NCBI GenBank assembly: GCA_937898635.1
Contig: CALEJW010000232.1
Location: 1-15,061 of the forward strand
Length of the DNA stretch: 15,061 nucleotides
Direction of reading: 5' to 3'
Source: an uncultured Pseudomonadota bacterium
GTDB lineage: Bacteria > Pseudomonadota > Gammaproteobacteria > Burkholderiales > Usitatibacteraceae
Part shown: positions 6,679 through 14,206 of the stretch, in pieces
Layout: each line of letters begins with the position of its first letter
Numbering within the stretch: the stretch's first letter is position 1
The notes under the pieces: model-generated
Seen by the model: only the letters and a program-made list of their open reading frames with translations
What the model was told of the DNA's origin: nothing
Database searches by the model: none
Translations under genes and position numbers: made by a program

Positions 6679-7508
6679 CGTTCCGGTTTCGCCGGGGGCT
6701 CCCGGTCCTCCGAATAGAAGTACATGCCGACGTTCAGGCGCTGCGTGGCGCGGCCGGCCGCCTTGTCGCGCGCTTCCAGCTCCGCGGTGCGGCGCACGAT
6801 CGCCTTCAGGACGTCCGACCACTGCTCGCGGGAGAGGTGGAGCAGCTCGTTCACCGCCTCGGGGCTCAGGTCGTCGGAATAGACGGCCTGGTCGAGGAAG
6901 GGCGGCGACTTCCCCGCGAGGTTGTGCACGCCGGCGGCGAGGTGGTCGGCCGCGTTCTCGCCGAAGAAGAACGCCTTCTCCTCGCCCGCCTTGGCCGGCA
7001 CGAAGGCGCCCACGTTCAGCACGACGCGGTCGGCCTCGAGCGAGACCATGCCCAGGCGCAGGAGCTCGTCGAGGATGGGGCGCGGCTTCAGGTCGCTCGA
7101 GATGCCGTAGGCGAGGCTCGCGAAGGAAAGCCCCGAGGCGCCGGAGCGGGGCAGCGCCCGGGGCCGGCCGTCGCGGCCCTGGTAGCGCCGCTCGTTCGCC
7201 CAGCGCGTGACCACCTCGGAGAGCACGTTGAGCGCGGCGGTCTCGTCCGCCGTGGCCGGGCCGCCGCCCTCGCGGATGCGCTTCACGTCCTTGCGGTGCA
7301 CCCCGGTGATGAGGCTCACGCGCGTGTCCGTCGGCGGCTCGTCGCCGATCGGGAAGTCCCTGCTCGCCGTCCTCACGTACGCTTCCTTGAGCATCTCCAC
7401 CGCCGCGGGGAGCGTGATCCCGTTCGCCACCATCAGCCGCGCGAGCGGGCGCAGGATGCGCGCGATGCTCGCGAGAAGTGCCGACGATGGCTTGAGAAGC
7501 CGCCCCAT
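6675..7508 (-). CDS. DUF6502 family protein, possible DNA-binding regulator
   Basis: 277-residue cytoplasmic protein of an uncharacterised family. No signal peptide or membrane segment. The N-terminal 80 residues are helical: residues 15-45 (LARLMVANG, LPAAVEMLKEAYV), then 61-80 (DTRVSLITGVHRKDVKRIRE), which reads as a helix-turn-helix recognition element with a basic second helix. The C-terminal two thirds are mixed alpha/beta and end with a polar tail. The ATG at 7508 has only a distant GGAAAGG (13 bases upstream). It forms an operon with the DUF5666 lipoprotein (ATGA overlap). Its own promoter carries the palindrome also found at the redox genes, so autoregulation and control of those genes is a reasonable hypothesis, but no family member is known to me as a proven regulator. 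Confidence 0.82.
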   Translation of the reverse strand: MGRLLKPSSALLASIARILRPLARLMVANGITLPAAVEMLKEAYVRTASRDFPIGDEPPTDTRVSLITGVHRKDVKRIREGGGPATADETAALNVLSEVVTRWANERRYQGRDGRPRALPRSGASGLSFASLAYGISSDLKPRPILDELLRLGMVSLEADRVVLNVGAFVPAKAGEEKAFFFGENAADHLAAGVHNLAGKSPPFLDQAVYSDDLSPEAVNELLHLSREQWSDVLKAIVRRTAELEARDKAAGRATQRLNVGMYFYSEDREPPAKPER

Positions 7509-7571
7509 CCGAGTGCGTGCGCCTTTCCGTGTGCGGGTTGGCTGGATCCCCGCGGGGGGAGCGGCCCGTTT

Positions 7572-7590
7572 TGCGGGAAATATTCCCCGG
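7572..7590. promoter_or_regulatory. Palindromic operator candidate, site C
   Basis: TGCGGGAAATATTCCCCGG: the left arm is identical to sites A and B; the right arm keeps TTCCC but diverges at its outer three bases, leaving the core GGGAA-N3-TTCCC intact. It lies 64 bases upstream of the DUF6502 ATG and contains the -10 hexamer of the promoter at 7580-7608. Confidence 0.6.
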
Positions 7591-7608
7591 AGTGCGGCCG
7601 CTTGTCAA
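7580..7608 (-). promoter_or_regulatory. Sigma70-type promoter for DUF6502-DUF5666
   Basis: Read on the minus strand: a perfect TTGACA at 7603-7608, a 17-base spacer, GAATAT at 7580-7585 (AATATT one base on, with an 18-base spacer, fits better at four of six). The -10 occupies positions 6-11 of the palindrome, the same register as at site B. The predicted leader is about 65 bases. Confidence 0.6.
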
Positions 7609-7623
7609 CCCGCCGGCGGCGGG
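7609..7623 (-). terminator. GC-rich stem-loop after the symporter gene
   Basis: CCCGCC and GGCGGG form a six-pair stem around a GGC loop, about ten bases past the symporter stop codon in its reading direction. There is no T-run, so as an intrinsic terminator it is weak; it abuts the -35 of the next promoter. Confidence 0.35.
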
Positions 7624-7632
7624 CGCGGCGCG

Positions 7633-9081
7633 CTAGCGCTTCGCGAAGGCGTCCTGGCGGGCGTCGCGGAGGAGCTGCGGCGCGTAGGAGCCGACGACCA
7701 TCCCCAGGGCCGAGACGAAGAGGCCCCACATCTGCGGGGGCACGTCGGCCTCGGCGAAGAAGCGCTCGCAGATCGCCCAGGTCGCGAGGCCCGTGAGGGA
7801 GGAAAGCAGCGCGCCCTGGGTGCTCGCGCGGTGCCAGTAGATGCCGCAGGCGAGCGGCACGAAGGCGCCGACCAGGGTCACCTTGTAGGCGTTCTGCACC
7901 ATCTCGTACATGGTGCTCGTGTTGTTGAGCGCGAAGACGAGCACCCCCGCGGTGAAGAAGACGAGGATCACGCGCAGCGCCAGGAGGAAGCGCTTGTCGC
8001 TCATCTGCCCGAAGAGCGGCTTCACCACGTTCTCGGTGAAGAGCGCGGTCGGCGCGAGGAGCGCGCCGGAGGAGGTGGAGAGGATCGCCGAGAGGAGCGC
8101 GCCGAAGAACATCACCTGCGCGAAGAGCGGCATGTGCATGAGCACGAGGTTCGGCAGGATGAGCTGCACCTCGCGGCCCTCCTGCTTGAGGAGCCCGCCC
8201 ACCATCTCCGGGTTCACGAGGAGGGCGGAGTAGGCGAGGTACATCGGCACGAAGGCGAGCGCGAAGTAGGCCGCGGCGCCGATGAGCGTGCCGCGGACGG
8301 CCGTCTTCTCGTTCTTGGCGCTGGTCACGCGCTGGAACACGTCCTGCTGCGGGATGGAGCCGATGGCGAGCGTGGTCCACGCCGCCACGAAGGCCCACCA
8401 CTCCTTGCTGCCCCCCTTGGGCAGGAAGTCGAACTTTCCCGCCTGCGACGCGTGGGTGACGACCGCGTCGAAGCCGCCCGCCATGCCGGTGGCGAGGAAG
8501 GCCACGTAGAGGAGGCCCACCACGATCACCACGGACTGGAAGAGGTCCGTGAGCGCGACCGACCACATGCCGCCCATCGTCGTGTAGACGAGCACGATCA
8601 CCGCGCCGATGAGGATGCCCTGGTCGAGCGAGATCGCGCCCTGGGAGAGGGAATTGAAGACGATGCCCAGCGCCGTGAGCTGCGCCGAGGTCCAGCCGAG
8701 GTAGGAGAGCGTCACCGCGAGGCTCGTGAGGACCTCCACGCCCTTGCCGTAGCGCTTCTTGTAGAAGTCGCCGATGGTGAGGAGGTCGAGGCGGTAGAAG
8801 GCGCGGGCGAAGAAGAGGCCGACGAAGATGAGGCAGAAGGTGGCCCCGAAGGGGTCCGCGGGCACGCCGCCGAGACCGTCCACCACGAAGGTCGCCGAGA
8901 CCGAGAGCACCGTCTCCGCGCCGAACCAGGTGGCGAAGACGGTCGCCACGTTCATGTAGAGCGGGAGGTTGCGGCCGGCGACGAGGTAGTCCTTCGCGTT
9001 CGTGACGAACTTCGCGGCGTAGAGGCCGATCGCGATCGTGACGACGAGGTAGCCGAGGGTGTAGACGACGAGCTGGGTCAT
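7633..9081 (-). CDS. Sodium:solute symporter (SSS/SLC5 family)
   Basis: 482-residue inner-membrane secondary transporter, expected to import an organic solute with Na+. The length and about 13 hydrophobic helices match the family. Recognisable features: the N-terminal GYLVVTIAIGLYAAK helix followed by the KDYLVAGRNLP turn; FATWFGAETVLS in helix 2; RLDLLTIGDFYKKRYG; YTTMGGMWSVALTDLFQ in the central core; and the Ser-rich LLSAILSTSSGALLAPT helix that lines the Na2 site in SSS proteins. The substrate cannot be read from sequence. It stands alone: no small DUF4212-type partner or two-component gene is adjacent. The ATG at 9081 lacks a good Shine-Dalgarno; a degenerate half of the palindrome (9094-9112) lies 12 bases upstream. 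It is divergent from the ABC operon across 184 bases. Confidence 0.9.
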   Translation of the reverse strand: MTQLVVYTLGYLVVTIAIGLYAAKFVTNAKDYLVAGRNLPLYMNVATVFATWFGAETVLSVSATFVVDGLGGVPADPFGATFCLIFVGLFFARAFYRLDLLTIGDFYKKRYGKGVEVLTSLAVTLSYLGWTSAQLTALGIVFNSLSQGAISLDQGILIGAVIVLVYTTMGGMWSVALTDLFQSVVIVVGLLYVAFLATGMAGGFDAVVTHASQAGKFDFLPKGGSKEWWAFVAAWTTLAIGSIPQQDVFQRVTSAKNEKTAVRGTLIGAAAYFALAFVPMYLAYSALLVNPEMVGGLLKQEGREVQLILPNLVLMHMPLFAQVMFFGALLSAILSTSSGALLAPTALFTENVVKPLFGQMSDKRFLLALRVILVFFTAGVLVFALNNTSTMYEMVQNAYKVTLVGAFVPLACGIYWHRASTQGALLSSLTGLATWAICERFFAEADVPPQMWGLFVSALGMVVGSYAPQLLRDARQDAFAKR

Positions 9082-9265
9082 GGCGGCGGCGGGCGCGGGA
9101 AAATCCTGCGCGGCAGTCTAGCAAACTCCATGCTGCACCGCAGTAAGCGCCGCGCGCGCGGGCCGGCGCGCCGGGACGGTTCCCCCGGCCCGCGGATTCA
9201 GGCAGACTCGGCCGGAAAGAACGGCGCGCCCGGGACCTGGGCAGCGCCCTCCGCCGGAAGAGATC
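9082..9265. other. Divergent intergenic region, symporter/ABC operon
   Basis: 184 bases that must hold the promoters of the symporter (minus) and the ABC operon (plus). Very GC-rich. I found no convincing -35/-10 pair on either strand. The only notable elements are GCGGGAAAAT at 9095-9104, which resembles one arm of the palindrome, and the GGAAG ribosome site at 9256-9260. Confidence 0.5.
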
Positions 9266-10318
9266 GTGTCGTCCATCCAACTCGAATCCGTGAGCAAGCA
9301 CTGGGGCGCCGTCCGGGCCCTGGACGCGATCTCGTTCCAGGCCGAACCCGGCTCCTTCGTGGTGCTCCTCGGTCCCTCGGGCTGCGGCAAGTCCACGACG
9401 CTCAGGCTCATCGCGGGGCTGGACACCGCCACCGCGGGCCGCATCCGCATCGGCGGGCGCGACGTGACGGAGCTGCCGCCCGCGCAGCGCGGGCTCGCGA
9501 TGGTGTTCCAGTCCTACGCGCTCTTCCCCCACCTCTCGGTCGCCGAGAACATCGTCTTCGGCCTGAAGGTGCGCAAGGTCGCCCCCGGCGAGCGCGACGC
9601 GCGGCTCGCCCGCGTGGCGGATCTCCTGGGGCTCGCCCCGCTCCTCGCGCGCAAGCCCTCGCAGCTCTCCGGCGGCCAGCAGCAGCGCGTGGCGCTCGGG
9701 CGCGCCATCATCGCCGAGCAGCCCGTGTGCCTCATGGACGAGCCGCTCTCGAACCTCGACGCGCAGCTGCGCGGCGAGATGCGCCGCGAGATCCGCGCGC
9801 TGCAGCGGCGCCTGGGCATCACCATGGTCTACGTGACCCACGACCAGACGGAGGCCATGACGATGGCCGACCGCGTGGTGCTGCTGCGCGACGGGCGCAT
9901 CGAGCAGGTGGGCTCCCCCGACGAGCTCTACCAGTCGCCCCGGACCGCCTTCGCCGCGGGCTTCATCGGCGCGCCCCCGATGAACCTCCTGAGGCTCGAG
10001 CGCCGCGGCGAGGCCTGGCACTTCGCCGGGACCGAGGCTCGCGCGCCCTGGGCCGGGGCCGGAGCGGACGAGACCTCGCTCGGCGTGCGGCCGGAGGACA
10101 TCGACGTGGCCCCCGACGGGGCGCTGCCCGCGCGCGTGGACACGGTCGAGTACCACGGGGCGGATTCCATCGTCGCCGCGCAGGCGGGCGGCCAGCCCTT
10201 CCTCATCCGCCTGCCGCGCCACGCGCCGCTCGCGCCGGGCGACAGCATTCGCGTCACATGGCGCCCCGATCATCAGCACCTTTTCAACGCCCGGACGGGG
10301 GAGCGCATTCCCGCGTGA
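9266..10318 (+). CDS. ugpC: ABC importer ATPase, UgpC/MalK type
   Basis: 350-residue cytoplasmic ATPase that powers the importer encoded by the next three genes. All nucleotide-binding motifs are intact: Walker A GPSGCGKST (36-44), Q-loop Gln82 in VFQSYALFPHL, signature LSGGQQQR (134-141), Walker B VCLMDE (154-159), D-loop SNLD, and switch His192 in THDQ. After residue 240 comes a C-terminal TOBE-type regulatory domain (RPEDIDVAPDG, then a VEYHGAD strand), typical of the carbohydrate/glycerol-phosphate subfamily. The start is GTG at 9266 with GGAAG five bases upstream. First gene of the plus-strand operon; the binding-protein gene starts 31 bases after its stop. The exact substrate is uncertain, since this ATPase type serves sugars, polyols and glycerol-3-phosphate. 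Confidence 0.92.
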   Translation: MSSIQLESVSKHWGAVRALDAISFQAEPGSFVVLLGPSGCGKSTTLRLIAGLDTATAGRIRIGGRDVTELPPAQRGLAMVFQSYALFPHLSVAENIVFGLKVRKVAPGERDARLARVADLLGLAPLLARKPSQLSGGQQQRVALGRAIIAEQPVCLMDEPLSNLDAQLRGEMRREIRALQRRLGITMVYVTHDQTEAMTMADRVVLLRDGRIEQVGSPDELYQSPRTAFAAGFIGAPPMNLLRLERRGEAWHFAGTEARAPWAGAGADETSLGVRPEDIDVAPDGALPARVDTVEYHGADSIVAAQAGGQPFLIRLPRHAPLAPGDSIRVTWRPDHQHLFNARTGERIPA

Positions 10319-10349
10319 GCCCGGGCCGGCAACCCCGAGGAGAAACACG

Positions 10350-11636
10350 ATGACCAGCGTCCGCAACACCTGGCGCACGATCGCGGCGGGCTTCGCCTGC
10401 CTGGCGGCCGCCGCGCTCGCGCAGACCGAGATCTCGTTCTACTACCCCGTCGCCGTCGGCGGCCCCATCACGAAGATCGTCGACCAGATGGCCGCCGACT
10501 TCGAGAAGGAGAACCCCGGCATCAAGGTGAAGCCCGTCTACGCCGGCACCTACCAGGAGACGGTGGTGAAGGCGATCACGGCGCACAAGGCCGGGACTCC
10601 CCCGGCCACCGCGATCATCCTGTCCACGGACATGTACACGCTCATCGACGAGGACGCGGTCGTTCCCTTCGACGACTTCGCGAAGACGGCGGACGACAAG
10701 AAGTGGCTGGCGAGCTTCTTCCCGGCCTTCATGGCCAACAGCCGGACCGGCGGCAAGACCTGGGGCATTCCCTTCCAGCGCTCGACCATCGTCCTCTACT
10801 GGAACAAGGAGATCTTCAAGGAAGCCGGCCTCGACCCGGAGAAGGGCCCGGCGAACTGGAAGGAGATGCTCGAATACGCGCAGAAGCTCACCGTGCGCGA
10901 CGCCTCGGGCAACGTGACGCGCTGGGGCGTGCAGATCCCCTCCTCGGGCTTCCCGTACTGGCTCTTCCAGGGGCTCACCACCCCCAACGGCGTGGAACTC
11001 ATGAACGCCGCCGGCAACGAGACCTACTTCGACAAGCCCGCGGTCGTCGAGGCGCTGCAGTACTGGGTCGATCTCGGCCGCAAGCACAAGGTGATGTCGC
11101 CCGGCGTGATCGAGTGGGGCACCACGCCCAAGGACTTCTTCGAGAAGAAGATCGCGATGATGTGGACGACGACGGGCAACCTCACGAACGTGAAGAAGAA
11201 CGCGAAGTTCGACTTCGGCGTGGCGATGCTCCCGGCGGCCAAGCGCCGCGGCTCGCCCACGGGCGGGGGCAACTTCTACATCTTCAAGAAGGCCCCGAAG
11301 GCCGAGCAGGAGGCGGCGGTCAAGTTCGCCAAGTTCATGACCACGCCGGAGCGCGCCGCCCAGTGGGGCATGGACACCGGCTACGTCGCCGTGCGCCCCG
11401 ACGCCTGGGAGACCGCGAAGATGAAGGCGTACGTGAAGGACTTCCCGGTCGCCGCCATCGCGCGAGACCAGCTGAAGTTCTCGGTCGCCGAGCTCTCCAC
11501 CCACGAGAACCAGCGCGTGACCAAGGCGCTCAACGACGGGCTGCAGGCCGCGCTCACCGGCGCGAAGAGCCCGGCGGAGGCGATGAAGGACGCGCAGGCC
11601 GAGGCCGCGCGCATCCTGCGCGCCTACCGGCGCTAG
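10350..11636 (+). CDS. ugpB: ABC importer solute-binding protein, UgpB-like
   Basis: 428-residue periplasmic binding protein that captures the substrate for the permease pair. A signal peptide (1-24, ending AAALA before QTEIS) lacks a lipobox cysteine, so the protein is soluble. Family-1 extracellular solute-binding hallmarks: IKVKPVYAGTYQET near residue 55, the PFQRSTIVLYWNKEIFKEAG segment at about 140-160, which corresponds to the PFNSSTPVLYYN ligand-contact stretch of E. coli UgpB, FFEKKIAMMW, and GVAMLPAAKRR. Length matches the family. A strong Shine-Dalgarno, GAGGAG, lies eight to nine bases before the ATG. The resemblance to UgpB suggests glycerol-3-phosphate or a glycerophosphodiester, but sugar binding is not excluded. 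Confidence 0.9.
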   Translation: MTSVRNTWRTIAAGFACLAAAALAQTEISFYYPVAVGGPITKIVDQMAADFEKENPGIKVKPVYAGTYQETVVKAITAHKAGTPPATAIILSTDMYTLIDEDAVVPFDDFAKTADDKKWLASFFPAFMANSRTGGKTWGIPFQRSTIVLYWNKEIFKEAGLDPEKGPANWKEMLEYAQKLTVRDASGNVTRWGVQIPSSGFPYWLFQGLTTPNGVELMNAAGNETYFDKPAVVEALQYWVDLGRKHKVMSPGVIEWGTTPKDFFEKKIAMMWTTTGNLTNVKKNAKFDFGVAMLPAAKRRGSPTGGGNFYIFKKAPKAEQEAAVKFAKFMTTPERAAQWGMDTGYVAVRPDAWETAKMKAYVKDFPVAAIARDQLKFSVAELSTHENQRVTKALNDGLQAALTGAKSPAEAMKDAQAEAARILRAYRR

Positions 11637-11657
11637 GCGGCCCGCGGGCGCGGGGCC

Positions 11658-12527
11658 ATGCGTAGCCAGGGCGTGATCGGCTGGCTGCTGGTGCTGCCGG
11701 CGGCGGCGCTGCTCGCGCTCTTCACGCACTACCCCGTCGTCGCGACGATCGTCGACAGCTTCTACGCGACCTCCCGGGCCGGCAGGCCCGGCCCCTTCGT
11801 GGGGCTGGAGAACTACCAGGTGATGGTGGCCGACGAGGTGTTCTGGAAGTCGCTCTGGAACAACGTCTGGTACTCGCTCGGCACCATCCCGCTCTCGATC
11901 ACCCTCGCGCTCGTGATGGCGCTGTGGGTGAATTCCGCGATGCGCGGCCGAACCTGGCTGCGCGTCGCGTTCTTCACGCCGACGATCCTGCCGATGATCG
12001 CGGTGGCCAACATCTGGCTCTTCTTCTACACGCCGCAGTACGGGCTGCTCGAGAAGCTCACCACCTCGCTCGGCTTCGCCACCCACAACTGGCTGGGCAC
12101 GGAGTCGACCGCGCTCGCCTGCGTGATGGTGGTGGCGATCTGGAAGGACGCCGGCTTCTTCATGATCTTCTACCTCGCCGCGCTCCAGTCGATCCCGCCC
12201 TCGCTCGCGGAGGCCGCGGCGCTGGAGGGCGCGCCGCGCGGCTACTACCTGCGCCGGATCGTCCTGCCGCTGCTCATGCCCACCACGCTCTTCGTGCTGG
12301 TGAACGCGGTCATCAACTCCTTCCGCCTCGTGGACCACATCGTGGTGATGACGCGCGGCGGGCCCAACAACGCGACCTCGCTTCTCCTCTTCCACATCTA
12401 CCAGGTGGGCTTCAGCTTCTGGGACACCGGCTACGCCGCGGCGCTCACGCTGGTGCTGCTGGCGATCCTCGCGGCGGCGGCCATCGGGCAGTTCGTCTTC
12501 CTCGACCGGAAGGTGCACTACCAGTGA
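11658..12527 (+). CDS. ugpA: ABC importer permease 1, UgpA-like
   Basis: 289-residue inner-membrane permease with six helices (first at about 6-24, last at about 265-285). The cytoplasmic EAA loop that docks the ATPase is at residues 185-204 (EAAALEGAPRGYYLRRIVLP) with the conserved Gly. A substrate-pathway-type segment RLVDHIVVMTRGGPNNAT follows at about 220-240, characteristic of the MalF/UgpA branch. The ATG is 21 bases after the binding-protein stop. Its stop overlaps the start of the second permease as GTGA, so the two half-channels are made in equal amounts. Confidence 0.92.
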   Translation: MRSQGVIGWLLVLPAAALLALFTHYPVVATIVDSFYATSRAGRPGPFVGLENYQVMVADEVFWKSLWNNVWYSLGTIPLSITLALVMALWVNSAMRGRTWLRVAFFTPTILPMIAVANIWLFFYTPQYGLLEKLTTSLGFATHNWLGTESTALACVMVVAIWKDAGFFMIFYLAALQSIPPSLAEAAALEGAPRGYYLRRIVLPLLMPTTLFVLVNAVINSFRLVDHIVVMTRGGPNNATSLLLFHIYQVGFSFWDTGYAAALTLVLLAILAAAAIGQFVFLDRKVHYQ

Positions 12528-13351
12528 GCCGGCTCTACGAACCGCGGGGGCCGTGGCTCGCGCTCGAGACCGCGGCGGCCTGGATCCTGGGAATCCTCTG
12601 GATCCTGCCGCTCGCCTACGCCGTGTGGACGGCGTTCCACCCCTCCGAGTTCTCGGCGCGCTTCGAGCTCCTCGCGCCGCTCACGCTCTCGAACTTCGTG
12701 CGCGCCTGGGAGGCCGCGCCCTTCGCGCGTTACTTCCTGAACAGCTTCGCGCTGGTGACGATGGTGCTCTCCTGCCAGCTCGTGCTGTGCACGCTCGCCG
12801 CCTACGCCTTCGCGCGCTTCGAGTTCCCCGGCAAGGAGATCGCGTTCCTGCTGGTGCTGGTGCAGCTGATGATCATGCCCGACGTCCTCATCGTGGAGAA
12901 CTACCGCACCATGTGGCGCCTGGGCATCCTCGACTCGATCCCCGCGATCGCGCTGCCCTACGTGGCCTCCGCCTTCGGGATCTTCCTGCTGCGCCAGACC
13001 TTCAAGACGGTGCCGCGGGAGCTCGACGAGGCCGCGCGCGTGGAGGGCGCGGGGCCGCTCGCGGTGCTCCTCAAGGTGTACGTTCCGCTCGCGAAGCCCG
13101 TCTACCTCGCCTACGGGCTGGTCTCCGTGAGCTACCACTGGAACAACTTCCTCTGGCCGCTCATCGTCACCAACTCCGTGGGCTCGCGCCCCGTCACGGT
13201 GGGGCTGCAGGTCTTCTCCTCGGGCGACCAGGGCATCGACTGGTCGATCATCACGGCGGCGACGCTCATGACCTCCGCGCCGCTGCTCGTGGGGTTCCTC
13301 CTCTTCCAGCGCCAGTTCGTGCAGTCGTTCATGCGGGCGGGCATCCGCTGA
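12524..13351 (+). CDS. ugpE: ABC importer permease 2, UgpE-like
   Basis: 275-residue inner-membrane permease, partner of permease 1. Six helices; the EAA loop lies at about residues 169-188 (EAARVEGAGPLAVLLKVYVP). The segment YHWNNFLWPLIVTNS near 205-218 is typical of MalG/UgpE proteins. I chose the GTG at 12524 because it overlaps the upstream TGA by four bases and gives the normal family length; the frame stays open upstream, but only as an antisense-like extension of permease 1. Completes the ATPase-binding protein-permease-permease set. Confidence 0.9.
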   Translation: MSRLYEPRGPWLALETAAAWILGILWILPLAYAVWTAFHPSEFSARFELLAPLTLSNFVRAWEAAPFARYFLNSFALVTMVLSCQLVLCTLAAYAFARFEFPGKEIAFLLVLVQLMIMPDVLIVENYRTMWRLGILDSIPAIALPYVASAFGIFLLRQTFKTVPRELDEAARVEGAGPLAVLLKVYVPLAKPVYLAYGLVSVSYHWNNFLWPLIVTNSVGSRPVTVGLQVFSSGDQGIDWSIITAATLMTSAPLLVGFLLFQRQFVQSFMRAGIR

Positions 13352-13433
13352 AGCGCCGGGGACCCGTGCCGTCCGGGGGGAGCGGTTCCGGTGCAAAATC
13401 GCGTTAGCCCATGACCCGATCGAGGATCTCGCC

Positions 13434-14201
13434 ATGAAGCGACTCCGAACCCTCTTCTTCGCCTTCGCCGGCCTCGCGTGCCTTGCCGCGGCCGCTCCCG
13501 CGCTCGCCGCCTCCCGCCTCGAGCCCGAGCAACCCTACGCGTTCGACCCCGTGAACCTGCGAATGACCGTGGATTCCTGCGTCTTCGCGGAGGACGCGGT
13601 GACGGTGGCCTACTCGCAGGGCGCGATCGAGGTGCGCCTGCACCAGAACAACTGCCTCGTGCCGGGCCCGCCGCGCATCGTGGACATCCGGCTGGGCTCC
13701 CTCGCCCCGGGGGCCTGGCGCGTGATCGTGCGCCCGGCGAACGGCGACATCGTCCTGCCGCCGTCGGAGACGATCGACTTCCAGGTGCTCGAACGGCCCG
13801 CCATCGCGGTCTTCCCGCCGCCGCCCCGCCCGCTCGCGGACCACTCCGGCCAGTGGTACCGGCCCGCCGAATCCGGCTGGGGGCTCTCGTTCCACCAGAG
13901 CGCGACCCACGTGGCGTTCGCCGCCTGGTACGTCTACGACGCGGCGGGAACGCCGATCTGGTTCACGATCCAGCAGGGGCGCTGGGAGAACGCCACGCGC
14001 TGGACGGGGGCGGTCTACCGGACTTCCGGGCCGCCTTTCTTCGCGCCGGTCTTCGACCCGGCCGGGGTCTCGATCGCGCCCGTGGGACAGGCCACGCTCG
14101 ACTTCGAGCAACAGGCGGGCGAGGAGGGCTACGCGACCTTCACCTACGGGGTGACGGGGCTCGGCACCGGCACCAAGCGCATCACCCGGCTCGCCTTCTA
14201 G
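13434..14201 (+). CDS. Secreted protein of unknown function
   Basis: 255 residues. A signal peptide (about 1-26, ending APALA-AS) indicates export. The N-terminal half is beta-rich with two cysteines (in DSCVF and NNCLV) that could form a disulfide. After a proline-rich linker (FPPPPRP, about 123-130) a compact C-terminal domain runs from SGQWYRPAESGWGLSF to the end, with WYVYDAAGTPIWF, a Trp/Tyr/Gly pattern I recognise from many uncharacterised secreted proteobacterial proteins but cannot name. GAGG lies eight bases before the ATG. It lies 82 bases after the permease gene, so it may be the last but one cistron of the ABC operon or have its own promoter. The hydrolase gene begins only five bases after its stop. 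No catalytic motif seen. Confidence 0.8.
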   Translation: MKRLRTLFFAFAGLACLAAAAPALAASRLEPEQPYAFDPVNLRMTVDSCVFAEDAVTVAYSQGAIEVRLHQNNCLVPGPPRIVDIRLGSLAPGAWRVIVRPANGDIVLPPSETIDFQVLERPAIAVFPPPPRPLADHSGQWYRPAESGWGLSFHQSATHVAFAAWYVYDAAGTPIWFTIQQGRWENATRWTGAVYRTSGPPFFAPVFDPAGVSIAPVGQATLDFEQQAGEEGYATFTYGVTGLGTGTKRITRLAF

Positions 14202-14206
14202 GGCCC

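Noticed and set aside
3296..6717. Open frames of about 1100 codons on each strand across the oxidoreductase and DUF5666 genes
   Set aside because: They run across the recognised genes in other frames, with low-complexity Arg/Gly/Ala/His sequence and no plausible start signals. The recognised genes explain the region.
11924..13351. Single 475-residue permease starting at 11924
   Set aside because: The first 200 residues are an out-of-frame reading of permease 1. The GTG at 12524, overlapping the upstream stop, gives the normal 275-residue permease.
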